Source: RGIG8700 sp045535635 (lineage in GTDB: Bacteria > Bacillota > Clostridia > RGIG6154). From it: a stretch of 12,445 bases of DNA. Location: the NCBI GenBank assembly GCA_045535635.1, contig JAZSLZ010000053.1, forward strand, positions 1 through 12,445. Reading direction: 5' to 3'. Shown piece after piece: positions 5,376 to 12,445 of this stretch. The notes beneath the pieces are model-generated. The model ran no database searches. It had not been told where the DNA came from and saw only the letters and a list, made by a program, of their open reading frames with translations. Each line of letters opens with the position of its first letter. Position 1 is the stretch's first letter. The position numbers were made by a program, and so were the translations under genes.

Positions 5376-6429
5376 ATTTTTATATGATATCTGGCTGACA
5401 TCCTGTGTTATGGCAAATCCTGACTATGTAAATACTGCTCTTGAGATGTATTCAGATGCGAAGCAGGTTTATGAAAACAAGGAAAAGCTTCCATCAAAAA
5501 TTGCAGAAAAGCTTAAAGTTTTTTCTTTGAATGATGCTAAAGATGTAATAAAACAATGTATGGCAAATAATATAGAGATAATAGACAGAAAAAGCGAGTT
5601 CTATCCAGAATATTTATTAAACAGTGATGCAGCACCCCATATTTTATATGTGCTTGGGAACAAAGAGCTGCTGAAAAGACCGCTTATTTCAATAACAGGT
5701 TCAAGACGTGCAAACTTTGAAGGGAAGGAAAATGCAAGAAAATTTTCTCAGACCTTGTCTTTAGTAGGTCTTGGTATAGTAACAGGATTTGCGGACGGTA
5801 TTGAAGAAGAGGTTATCCGTTCGGTAAAAGAAGTAATAACTGTGCTGCCCTGTGGAATTTTAAAGCCGTATCCGAGAACACATTCAAGGCTAATAAAGGA
5901 AGTTGTTAATAATGGTGGCGTTGTTGTTTCACCGTTTATGCCAAAGCTTTCTGCCTATAAATGGAATTTCAGATACAGAAACAGAATTCTTGCTGCAATC
6001 TCTCAAAGTACCCTGATTGTTCAGGCGTGTGAAGGCAGTGCCACAAATATGACCTTCGGATTTTGTGCAGATTATTCAAGAACCTGCTATGCAATTCCAG
6101 GGCCGATAAATGATAAATATTATACAAGCACAAATGAATATCTTAAAATGGGTGCTTCTCTTGTTACAAGTCCTGTGGACATAATTAACGATTACGGGAT
6201 AAGTGTATTGGAAGAATGCACTCAAACCAAACCAAAAGAGTATAATTTTAATGAAAATCAGCAAAAGATAGTTAACGTGTTAAGAGAAAACGATTTAAGC
6301 TGTGACGCAATATGCTTAAAAACAGGTCTTGACACAGGCGTGGTGCTGACAGAAATTCTTATGCTTGAACTGGAAGATGTGGTTGTGCGACTTGATGATG
6401 ATAAAATTAAATTGATTATAAAGGAGTAA
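5368..6429 (+). CDS. dprA: Divergent DprA/Smf DNA-processing protein
   Basis: DprA binds single-stranded DNA and loads RecA during transformation; many bacteria not known to be competent also keep it. Of 353 residues, about 1-100 are a helical N-terminal region, 105-275 the Rossmann-like DprA core, and 295-350 a winged-helix end. Seen: ISITGSRRA (107-115), PCGILKPYP (161-169), FRYRNRILAAIS (201-212), and YAIPGP (241-246). Several core signatures are altered. The usual SGLARGID reads TGFADGIE (139-146), so the conserved Arg is Asp. The downstream A-x-H is lost, a few residues are missing before the CG motif, and the usual GSLIT reads ATNMT. The RNR motif is kept. DNA binding may therefore differ from the standard protein. 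The start overlaps the previous gene, with AAGG at 5357-5360. The dprA-topA order is conserved in Firmicutes and supports the call. Confidence 0.82.
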   Translation: MDKFLYDIWLTSCVMANPDYVNTALEMYSDAKQVYENKEKLPSKIAEKLKVFSLNDAKDVIKQCMANNIEIIDRKSEFYPEYLLNSDAAPHILYVLGNKELLKRPLISITGSRRANFEGKENARKFSQTLSLVGLGIVTGFADGIEEEVIRSVKEVITVLPCGILKPYPRTHSRLIKEVVNNGGVVVSPFMPKLSAYKWNFRYRNRILAAISQSTLIVQACEGSATNMTFGFCADYSRTCYAIPGPINDKYYTSTNEYLKMGASLVTSPVDIINDYGISVLEECTQTKPKEYNFNENQQKIVNVLRENDLSCDAICLKTGLDTGVVLTEILMLELEDVVVRLDDDKIKLIIKE

Positions 6430-6432
6430 TTT

Positions 6433-8508
6433 ATGGCTAAATATCTTGTAGTAGTTGAGTCTCCTTCAAAGGCCAACACCATAAAAAAATATTTAGGTAA
6501 GGATTATAAGGTTGTGGCTTCTATGGGACATATCGTTGATTTGCCCAAGAGTCAGCTTGGAGTTGAAATAGAAAACAATTTCAAACCCAAATATATAACC
6601 ATAAGAGGAAAAGGCGAACTTTTAACAAAACTTAAAAAAGAAGCGAAAAGTGCAAACAAAGTGTATCTTGCAACTGACCCTGACCGTGAGGGTGAGGCTA
6701 TCAGTTGGCATATTGCAAATGCATTAGAGCTTGATGAAAAGGCTAAAAACAGAATTACATTTAACGAAATAACAAAAACTGCAGTGAAAGAAAGTCTTAA
6801 ATCTGCCAGAGTTCTTGATATGGACCTTGTTGATGCTCAACAGGCAAGACGAGTACTCGACAGAATTGTAGGCTATCAGATAAGCCCTCTTTTATGGAAA
6901 AATGTTAAAAAAGGCTTGAGCGCAGGAAGAGTACAGTCTGTTGTTACAAAGCTTATCTGCGACAGAGAAGAAGAAATCGAAAAGTTTATTCCTGTTGAAT
7001 ACTGGACAATTTCTGCACAATTAAAAAAAGGTAAGGAAAAATTTGAAGCAAAGTTCTTTGGCAATACAGACGGAAAACTTGATATTTCTTCAGAAGCAGA
7101 AGCAAATAAGATTTTAGATGTTGTTAACAGTGCACCGTTTGTAGTAACAGAGGTGAAAAACGCACAAAAGGAAAGAAATCCTGCAGCACCGTTTACAACT
7201 TCAACTCTTCAGCAGGAAGCCTCAAGAAAGCTTGGCTTTGTTACAAAAAGAACAATGTCTGTTGCACAGGGGCTTTACGAAGGTGTTGAAATCAAGGGCC
7301 GAGGAAGCGTTGGTCTTATCACATATATGAGAACAGACTCTCTTCGTATTTCTCACGAAGCAGGTGTTGCGGCAAAGACATACCTTTCAGAGAATTTTGA
7401 GAAAGAATATATTCCATCGTATATGCCGCAGTATAAAACAAAGAAAAATGCACAGGATGCACACGAAGCTATCAGACCTACAGATGTATTCTTAACTCCT
7501 GCTATTGTTAAAGATTCATTAAAGCCTGAACAGTATAAGCTCTATAAGCTTATCTGGGAAAGATTTGTTGCAAGTCAGATGACAAGTGCAGTATATGACA
7601 CATCAAATGCAGTAATAGATGCAGGTGGATATGTGTTTAAAGCAAGTGGCTCAAGACTTAAATTTGCAGGTTTTACAAAAATCTATGAAGAAGGCACAGA
7701 TGAGGTTAAAGACAAAGAAAGTAAGCTTCCTGAACTTGTAGAAGGTGAAAATCTTGAAGTTAAAGAAATTACTCCAAAACAGAACTTCACAGCACCGCCG
7801 TCAAGATACACAGAGGCATCTTTAATTAAAACTATGGAAGAAAACGGCGTAGGCAGACCTAGTACCTATGCGCCAACTCTTTCAACAATCCTTGACAGAG
7901 GCTATGTAATCAAGGAACAGAAAAGCTTAAAGCCAACCGACCTTGGTAAAATTGTTAATGAAAAAATGGTTAAGCACTTTGAAAATATAGTTGATATAGA
8001 TTTTACCGCTAAAATGGAAAATGAACTTGACTCTGTTGAAGAAGGCAAGAGCTGGACAGAGATTATGGCTGATTTCTATAAAGGTTTTGAAGAAAGCCTT
8101 AAAGCTGCCGAAAACGGTATGGAAAAGGTTAAAATTGAAGACGAAGAGTCAGATGTTGTCTGCGAAAAGTGCGGAAGAAAAATGGTTATCAAACAGGGCA
8201 GATTCGGTAAATTTTTAGCATGTCCTGGATTCCCTGAATGCAGAAATACAAAAACAATCGCAAAGGAAACTGGTGTTAACTGTCCTAAATGCGGTGGAAT
8301 GATTCTTGAGAAGAAATCACAAAAAGGTAAAAAATACTATGGTTGCGAAAATAACCCAACCTGCGATTTTATGCTTTGGGGCGAACCACAAACAGAAAAA
8401 TGTCCTAAATGCGGAAGCATCCTTGAAAAAGGAAGCTTCAGAGGACCTAAAAAGATTAAATGTATAAATAAAGACTGCGACTATGAGAGAGGGGCAACCA
8501 AAAAGTGA
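6433..8508 (+). CDS. topA: DNA topoisomerase I (type IA)
   Basis: Relaxes negatively supercoiled DNA by cutting and rejoining one strand. The 691-residue protein has an N-terminal TOPRIM domain with Glu9 in VVESPSKA and the metal-binding TDPDREGE (81-88). Active-site Tyr298 is in LITYMRTDS, HEAIRPT is at 344-350, and GVGRPSTYAPTLSTI is near 472-486. Three C-terminal zinc ribbons follow: Cys577/580/597/603, Cys617/620/638/644 and Cys657/660/677/682. Size and domain set match typical Firmicutes TopA. AAGGAG (6421-6426) overlaps the dprA end and lies 6 bases before the ATG; the gap between genes is only 3 nt. The stop overlaps the GTG start of trmFO. Confidence 0.98.
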   Translation: MAKYLVVVESPSKANTIKKYLGKDYKVVASMGHIVDLPKSQLGVEIENNFKPKYITIRGKGELLTKLKKEAKSANKVYLATDPDREGEAISWHIANALELDEKAKNRITFNEITKTAVKESLKSARVLDMDLVDAQQARRVLDRIVGYQISPLLWKNVKKGLSAGRVQSVVTKLICDREEEIEKFIPVEYWTISAQLKKGKEKFEAKFFGNTDGKLDISSEAEANKILDVVNSAPFVVTEVKNAQKERNPAAPFTTSTLQQEASRKLGFVTKRTMSVAQGLYEGVEIKGRGSVGLITYMRTDSLRISHEAGVAAKTYLSENFEKEYIPSYMPQYKTKKNAQDAHEAIRPTDVFLTPAIVKDSLKPEQYKLYKLIWERFVASQMTSAVYDTSNAVIDAGGYVFKASGSRLKFAGFTKIYEEGTDEVKDKESKLPELVEGENLEVKEITPKQNFTAPPSRYTEASLIKTMEENGVGRPSTYAPTLSTILDRGYVIKEQKSLKPTDLGKIVNEKMVKHFENIVDIDFTAKMENELDSVEEGKSWTEIMADFYKGFEESLKAAENGMEKVKIEDEESDVVCEKCGRKMVIKQGRFGKFLACPGFPECRNTKTIAKETGVNCPKCGGMILEKKSQKGKKYYGCENNPTCDFMLWGEPQTEKCPKCGSILEKGSFRGPKKIKCINKDCDYERGATKK

Positions 8509-9812
8509 AAGTAACAGTTATTGGTGCAGGACTTGCAGGTTGCGAGTGTGCTTTGGCACTTGCCAAAAAGGGAATAAAGGTTAAGCTTTATGAAATGAAG
8601 CCTGAAAAATATTCTCCTGCTCATAAGCTTTCAACATTTGCAGAGCTTGTTTGTTCAAACTCATTAAGAGGTGCAGGTCTTGAAAATGCACCCGGACTTT
8701 TAAAAGAAGAAATGAGAAGACTTGGCTCAATAGTAACTGAAGCCGCAGATGCAGTTAAAGTTCCTGCAGGTGGAGCACTTGCAGTTGACAGAGAAAAGTT
8801 TTCACAGTATATAACAGATAAAGTTAAAGAAAACGAAAACATAGAAATAATATACGGTGAGGTTGAAAAAATCCCTGAAGACGGTTATGTTGTTATTGCT
8901 TCAGGACCTCTTACATCGGACAAACTTTCAGAAGAAATAAGAAAATTAATCGGCGAAGATTATCTTCATTTCTTTGATGCGGCAGCACCTGTTGTAACAC
9001 GGGAAAGTGTTGATTTTGACAGTGCATTTATGGCGTCAAGATATGACAAGGGCGAAGCGGATTATATCAACTGTCCAATGGATAAAGAAGAATATGAAAC
9101 TTTTTACAACGAGCTTATAAATGCAGAGTGTGCAGAGCTTAAGGAGTTTGAAAACCACAAAGTTTTTGAAGGCTGTATGCCTGTTGAGGTAATGGCAAAA
9201 AGAGGAGAAAAGACACTTCTTTTCGGCCCTTTAAAGCCTGTAGGTTTAAAAGACCCACGTTCTGATAAAGAACACTATGCAGTTGTTCAGCTTCGTCAGG
9301 ATAACAAAGAAAAAACTCTTTACAACATTGTAGGTTTTCAGACACACTTAAAATTCCCTGAACAAAAGAGAGTTTTCGGACTTATTCCTGCTCTTAAAAA
9401 TGCAGAGTATGCAAGATACGGCGTAATGCACAGAAACACATTTTTAAATTCACCAAAACTTCTTGATAACAGCTACAGACTTAAAAAGAACAATAACATT
9501 TTCTTTGCAGGTCAGATTACAGGTGTTGAGGGGTATGTGGAATCTGCTGCATCAGGTCTTGCGGTTGGAATTTATCTTTCGCAGATAATAGAAAAGGGGA
9601 ATTGCGATGTTTTTTCAAGAAAAACTGCAATGGGAGCTCTTTCAAGATATGTTTCTGACGAAACAGTTGTAAATTTTCAGCCTATGAATATAAACTTTGG
9701 AATTATAGATTCTCTTGAATACAGAGTAAAAGGGAAAAAAGAAAAAAATACTGCGATTTCATTACGCGCATTAGAAGAAATTGACAGATGGAAGGAAGAA
9801 AACAAATGGTAA
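8505..9812 (+). CDS. trmFO: tRNA uracil-54 C5-methyltransferase, folate/FAD-dependent
   Basis: Makes ribothymidine at position 54 of the tRNA T-loop using methylenetetrahydrofolate and reduced FAD, the Gram-positive alternative to SAM-dependent TrmA. The 435-residue protein opens with the FAD-binding VIGAGLAGCE (5-14) and LYEMKP (28-33). Cys50 in LVCSNSLRG and Cys224 in FEGCMPVEVMA match the two catalytic cysteines of the family. FGPLKPVGLKDP and a C-terminal GQITGVEGYVESAASGLA complete the signature. The start is GTG at 8505 in the overlap GTGA with the topA stop; the purine-rich GAGAGAGGGG before it is the ribosome binding site. The topA-trmFO pairing is conserved in Firmicutes. Its stop overlaps typA by 7 nt. 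Confidence 0.97.
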   Translation: MKVTVIGAGLAGCECALALAKKGIKVKLYEMKPEKYSPAHKLSTFAELVCSNSLRGAGLENAPGLLKEEMRRLGSIVTEAADAVKVPAGGALAVDREKFSQYITDKVKENENIEIIYGEVEKIPEDGYVVIASGPLTSDKLSEEIRKLIGEDYLHFFDAAAPVVTRESVDFDSAFMASRYDKGEADYINCPMDKEEYETFYNELINAECAELKEFENHKVFEGCMPVEVMAKRGEKTLLFGPLKPVGLKDPRSDKEHYAVVQLRQDNKEKTLYNIVGFQTHLKFPEQKRVFGLIPALKNAEYARYGVMHRNTFLNSPKLLDNSYRLKKNNNIFFAGQITGVEGYVESAASGLAVGIYLSQIIEKGNCDVFSRKTAMGALSRYVSDETVVNFQPMNINFGIIDSLEYRVKGKKEKNTAISLRALEEIDRWKEENKW

Positions 9813-11626
9813 GAGAAGATTTGAGAAATATAGCAATCATCGCTCACGTTGACCACGGTAAAACTACTCTTGTTGACGAAATGTTAAAGCAGGGCGGTAC
9901 TTTCAGAGAAAATCAGGTTGTTGAGGACAGAGTTATGGACTCAAACGACCTTGAAAGAGAAAGAGGTATCACAATACTTGCAAAAAACACATCTGTTTAC
10001 TATAAAGATGTTAAAATCAATGTTGTTGACACACCGGGCCACGCAGATTTTGGCGGTGAGGTTGAGCGTGTACTTAAAATGGTAGATGGGGTTATTCTTC
10101 TTGTTGACGCGGCAGAGGGCCCAATGCCACAGACAAGATTTGTTCTTCAAAAGGCATTAGAGCTTGGACACAGACTTATTGTTGCAATCAATAAAATAGA
10201 CAAGCCTGATGCAAGACTTGACGAAGTTGAAAATGAAGTTTTAGAGCTTCTTTTAGAGCTTGATGCAACAGATGAACAGCTTGACAGTCCTATACTTTTC
10301 TGCTCAGGAAGGGATGGTACTGCAAGTTATTCTCCAGAAGTAAAGGGCGAAAATTTAGTACCTCTCTTTGAAAAGATTTTAGACCAGATTCCTGCACCTG
10401 AGGGTGATATGGATGGGGATATGCAGGTGCTTGTTTCTTCTATTGACTATAACGAATATGTGGGCAGAATCGGTATCGGAAGAGTTGAGAGAGGTACAAT
10501 TAAGCAGAATCAGGAAGTTACAATTTGTGATTATTACAATCAGACACAACCTTATAAAAGCAAGGTAGTAAACCTTTATCAGATTGAAGGTTTAACAAGA
10601 ACACCTGTAACATCTGCAAGTGTTGGTGATATTGTGTGTTTCTCAGGCGTTGGTGATATTACAATTGGTAATACCCTTTGCGATACATCTAATGTTGAAC
10701 CGCTTCCATTTGTTAAAATCAGCGAACCTACTGTTGAAATGACTTTTGCAGTAAATGACAGTCCTTTTGCAGGAAAAGAGGGCAAGTTTGTTACATCAAG
10801 ACAGTTAAGAGACAGACTTTTCAGAGAGCTTTTAAAGGATGTATCTTTAAGAGTTGAAGAGGGTGATACAACAGACAGCTTTGCAGTTTGCGGAAGAGGT
10901 GAAATGCACCTTTCTATCTTAATAGAGATAATGAGAAGAGAGGGTTATGAATTCTCTGTTTCAACACCAAAGGTTTTATATAAAGAAATTGACGGTGTTA
11001 AATGCGAACCTATTGAAAGAGTCGTGATTGATGTTCCTGACGAATCAGTAGGTGCAGTAATGGGTAAGCTTGGAACAAGAAAATCAGAGCTTGTGTCAAT
11101 GGAGCCTAAAGGTACAAGAACAAGACTTGAATTTTTAATTCCATCAAGAGGCTTGTTCGGTTATAAAAATGAATTTTTAACTGATACAAAGGGCGAGGGT
11201 ATTATGAACACTCTCTTTGACAGCTATAAACCATACAAAGGTGACATTCCTTCCCGTTCAACAGGTTCACTTGTTGCATTTGAATCAGGAGAAGCGGTAA
11301 CTTATGGCCTTTACAACGCACAGGAAAGAGGAACACTCTTTATCGGTGCAGGCGTACCTGTTTATGAAGGTATGGTTGTTGGTGAATCACCAAAGGCGGA
11401 TGATATTAATGTTAATGTTTGCAAGAAAAAACATTTAACAAATACCCGTTCATCAGGTGCAGATGATGCACTTCGTCTTATTCCGCCGAAAAATATGAGC
11501 CTTGAAGAAGCTATTGAATTTATTGCAGCAGACGAGCTTATTGAGGTAACACCTGAAAATATAAGAATAAGAAAGAAAATTCTTGATAACGGACTTCGTG
11601 CGAAAAACAGGAGCAAAAGCTTATGA
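9806..11626 (+). CDS. typA: Ribosome-associated translational GTPase TypA/BipA
   Basis: An EF-G-like GTPase that binds the ribosome and aids 50S assembly and stress or cold adaptation. Numbering is from the ATG at 9806 (606 residues). G1 AHVDHGKTT (13-21), G2 RGIT (53-56), G3 DTPGHADFGGE (75-85), G4 NKID (129-132) and G5 around SGRDG (167-171) are present. Domain II, the EF-G-like domains III and V, and the BipA-specific C-terminal domain follow. An in-frame ATG at 9788 would add six residues, but 9806 is preferred. It has GAAGGAAG (9791-9798) at normal spacing, and the protein then begins MVREDLRNIAIIAHVDHG, as family members do. It overlaps trmFO by 7 nt and trmB by 4 nt (ATGA). Confidence 0.97.
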   Translation: MVREDLRNIAIIAHVDHGKTTLVDEMLKQGGTFRENQVVEDRVMDSNDLERERGITILAKNTSVYYKDVKINVVDTPGHADFGGEVERVLKMVDGVILLVDAAEGPMPQTRFVLQKALELGHRLIVAINKIDKPDARLDEVENEVLELLLELDATDEQLDSPILFCSGRDGTASYSPEVKGENLVPLFEKILDQIPAPEGDMDGDMQVLVSSIDYNEYVGRIGIGRVERGTIKQNQEVTICDYYNQTQPYKSKVVNLYQIEGLTRTPVTSASVGDIVCFSGVGDITIGNTLCDTSNVEPLPFVKISEPTVEMTFAVNDSPFAGKEGKFVTSRQLRDRLFRELLKDVSLRVEEGDTTDSFAVCGRGEMHLSILIEIMRREGYEFSVSTPKVLYKEIDGVKCEPIERVVIDVPDESVGAVMGKLGTRKSELVSMEPKGTRTRLEFLIPSRGLFGYKNEFLTDTKGEGIMNTLFDSYKPYKGDIPSRSTGSLVAFESGEAVTYGLYNAQERGTLFIGAGVPVYEGMVVGESPKADDINVNVCKKKHLTNTRSSGADDALRLIPPKNMSLEEAIEFIAADELIEVTPENIRIRKKILDNGLRAKNRSKSL

Positions 11627-12270
11627 GAATGAGAAAAAAGAAAAACAGAGACTCCCGTTTTGAGGCGTGTAGTCATCTTCATATAAGTCAGCCTGAATTG
11701 AATAAGGGTAAATGGAATGAAGTTTTTGGTAACGAAAACGAAATCCGTCTTGAAATCGGTTGCGGTAAAGGTGATTTTATATGTGCCCTTGCACAAAGAG
11801 AGCCAAATGTTAATTTTATAGCCATAGAAAAATGTATGGATGTTATTATCCTTGCTATGGAAAAGGCAATAAGAGCAGACATAAAAAATGTAAGATTTAT
11901 GTGGGCGGATGCGGCAAATCTTCTTGAGGTTTTTGAAGAAAATGAGGTAGCAAATATCTATCTTAACTTCTCTGACCCATGGAAAAAGTCAAAACAGGCA
12001 AAAAGACGCCTTACATACAGAACATTTTTAGCAATTTACAATAAAATTTTAAAGCCTGAGGGATATGTTGAGTTTAAAACAGATAACAGACCTTTATTTG
12101 ATTTTTCATTGGAAGAATTTGAGCTTTACGGTGCAAAGATTGACCAGTTAACCTTTGACCTTCACAACAGTGAATACAATGAAGGAAACATACAGACAGA
12201 GTACGAAAGAAACTTTTCAGCAAAGGGTTTTCCAATCAACAGATGCAGACTTAAATTCTCAGACTGTTAA
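11623..12270 (+). CDS. trmB: tRNA (guanine-46-N7)-methyltransferase
   Basis: Uses S-adenosylmethionine to make m7G46 in the tRNA variable loop. The 215-residue Rossmann-fold protein shows the SAM motif LEIGCGKGDF (43-52), the acidic loop end IAIEK (66-70), LNFSDPW (114-120), KRRLTY (127-132), FKTDNRPLF (151-159) and the family C-terminal signature TEYERNFSAKGFPI (192-205). In the substrate motif the usual PWPKxRH reads PWKKSKQ, so the common His is Gln; the Asp and the KRRL arginines are kept. The ATG at 11623 overlaps the typA stop, and AGGAG (11609-11613) is 9 bases upstream. A second ATG two codons later is possible. Last gene of the operon, followed by a strong terminator. Confidence 0.95.
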   Translation: MRMRKKKNRDSRFEACSHLHISQPELNKGKWNEVFGNENEIRLEIGCGKGDFICALAQREPNVNFIAIEKCMDVIILAMEKAIRADIKNVRFMWADAANLLEVFEENEVANIYLNFSDPWKKSKQAKRRLTYRTFLAIYNKILKPEGYVEFKTDNRPLFDFSLEEFELYGAKIDQLTFDLHNSEYNEGNIQTEYERNFSAKGFPINRCRLKFSDC

Positions 12271-12284
12271 ATTTTCGCCATACC

Positions 12285-12314
12285 GCAAGCACATTTTATG
12301 TGCTTGCTTTTTTT
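12285..12314 (+). terminator. Rho-independent terminator of the six-gene operon
   Basis: GCAAGCACA (12285-12293) pairs perfectly with TGTGCTTGC (12299-12307) around TTTTA, and a seven-T run (12308-12314) follows. It begins 14 nt after the trmB stop. Confidence 0.95.
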
Positions 12315-12324
12315 GTATAACGAA

Positions 12325-12347
12325 AACCACCAGCTAAGCTGGTGGTT
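12325..12347. repeat. Perfect palindromic hairpin, candidate TnpA-binding left-end structure
   Basis: AACCACCAGC (12325-12334) pairs with GCTGGTGGTT (12338-12347) around TAA. The symmetry extends one more pair, to 11-bp arms around a single A. It is not followed by a T-run on the plus strand; on the minus strand four T residues follow, so it might act weakly as a terminator in that direction. Confidence 0.7.
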
Positions 12348-12379
12348 CGAAAAAGGCTTTTGCCGTTGAACAAAAAAGA

Positions 12380-12434
12380 CCTCCTATGTTACAATAAAAG
12401 CGGTCTAGCCAGCCGCAAAAAAGAACAAAGGAGG
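12380..12434 (+). promoter_or_regulatory. Leader hairpin that sequesters the Shine-Dalgarno site of the terminal ORF
   Basis: CCTCCTATGTT (12380-12390) can pair with AACAAAGGAGG (12424-12434) at 10 of 11 positions, with one A-A mismatch. This buries the strong AAAGGAGG site that lies 8 bases before the ATG at 12443. An inner stem, GCGG (12400-12403) with CCGC (12413-12416), fits inside. An alternative pairing, GACC (12378-12381) with GGTC (12402-12405), would compete and could free the site. SD-masking leaders are known for tnpA of IS200. Confidence 0.6.
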
Positions 12435-12442
12435 AAATATCA

Positions 12443-12445
12443 ATG
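12443..12445 (+). CDS. Start codon of a gene running off the right edge (possible tnpA)
   Basis: The ATG at the last three bases has an excellent AAAGGAGG (12427-12434) at normal spacing. Only the first codon is inside the window, so the product cannot be identified; IS200-type transposase is inferred from the upstream leader. Confidence 0.5.

Larger units (their letters stand above)
12315..12445 (+). mobile_element. Probable left end of an IS200/IS605-type element
   Basis: Right after the operon terminator come a perfect hairpin (12325-12347), a small GGC-TTTT-GCC hairpin (12355-12364), and an untranslated leader that can hide its Shine-Dalgarno site. The window then ends on an ATG at 12443. 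IS200/IS605 elements have no terminal inverted repeats. They carry a subterminal hairpin recognised by the single-strand transposase TnpA and a leader that keeps tnpA translation low, which is what is seen here. No transposase residues are inside the window, so the family is inferred from architecture. The exact left cleavage site is not defined; the start given is simply the first base after the terminator. Confidence 0.5.

Noticed and set aside
9788..9805. Upstream in-frame ATG as the typA start
   Set aside because: The bases after it are the ribosome binding site (GAAGGAAG) for the ATG at 9806, and the six extra residues are not typical of the family.
11362..11796. 144-codon minus-strand open frame across the typA-trmB junction
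   Set aside because: Antisense to two conserved genes, Ser/Phe-rich shadow composition, no family motif and no start signal.
1..12445. CRISPR arrays, tRNA or rRNA genes, riboswitches
   Set aside because: Intergenic stretches are all under about 180 bases. I saw no spaced direct repeats, cloverleaf or rRNA motif, and the only structured leader is the one at 12380-12434.

Overview
The window looks like low-GC Firmicutes DNA, most likely from the class Clostridia. The signs are AT-rich intergenic DNA, near-exclusive AGA arginine codons, strong GGAGG-type ribosome binding sites, U-tailed hairpin terminators, and the Firmicutes-type neighbourhood dprA-topA-trmFO. TrmFO, the folate/FAD-dependent tRNA U54 methyltransferase, also points this way. 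I cannot name a genus. Most of the window is housekeeping DNA, and both edges carry signs of insertion sequences.

Left edge (1-165): the last 24 codons of an apparent IS3-family transposase end at 75. An IS3/IS150-like terminal repeat ends in CA at 140. An internal hairpin at 57-90 can serve as terminator for the minus-strand operon.

166-2174, minus strand: a two-gene operon for the last steps of 2-keto-3-deoxygluconate use. The promoter-proximal gene is a KDPG aldolase fused to a C-terminal glyoxalase/VOC domain. The second gene is KDG kinase. Together they convert KDG to KDPG and then to pyruvate plus glyceraldehyde-3-phosphate, which is the end of hexuronate or pectin catabolism. A consensus promoter (TTGACA-17-TATAAT) and an AT-rich palindrome over the likely transcription start suggest regulated, strong expression.

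2342-4520, plus strand: a two-component system transcribed divergently from the kdg genes (OmpR/PhoB-type response regulator, then a two-TM HAMP histidine kinase), closed by a strong terminator. No target is visible in the window.

4564-12314, plus strand: a six-gene, tightly packed operon: TrmH-family RNA 2'-O-methyltransferase, a divergent DprA, topoisomerase I, TrmFO, TypA/BipA and TrmB. Genes overlap by 4-8 nt or are 3 nt apart, so translational coupling is likely. The theme is RNA modification and ribosome function plus DNA topology. One promoter is seen upstream and one strong terminator downstream.

Right edge (12315-12445): immediately after that terminator lies what looks like the left end of an IS200/IS605-type element: a perfect subterminal hairpin, then a leader that can fold to hide its own Shine-Dalgarno sequence, then an ATG at the last three bases. 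The most interesting items are the aldolase-VOC fusion, this self-masking leader, the divergent DprA, and the candidate operators between the divergent promoters. I see no evidence of a large undescribed system.
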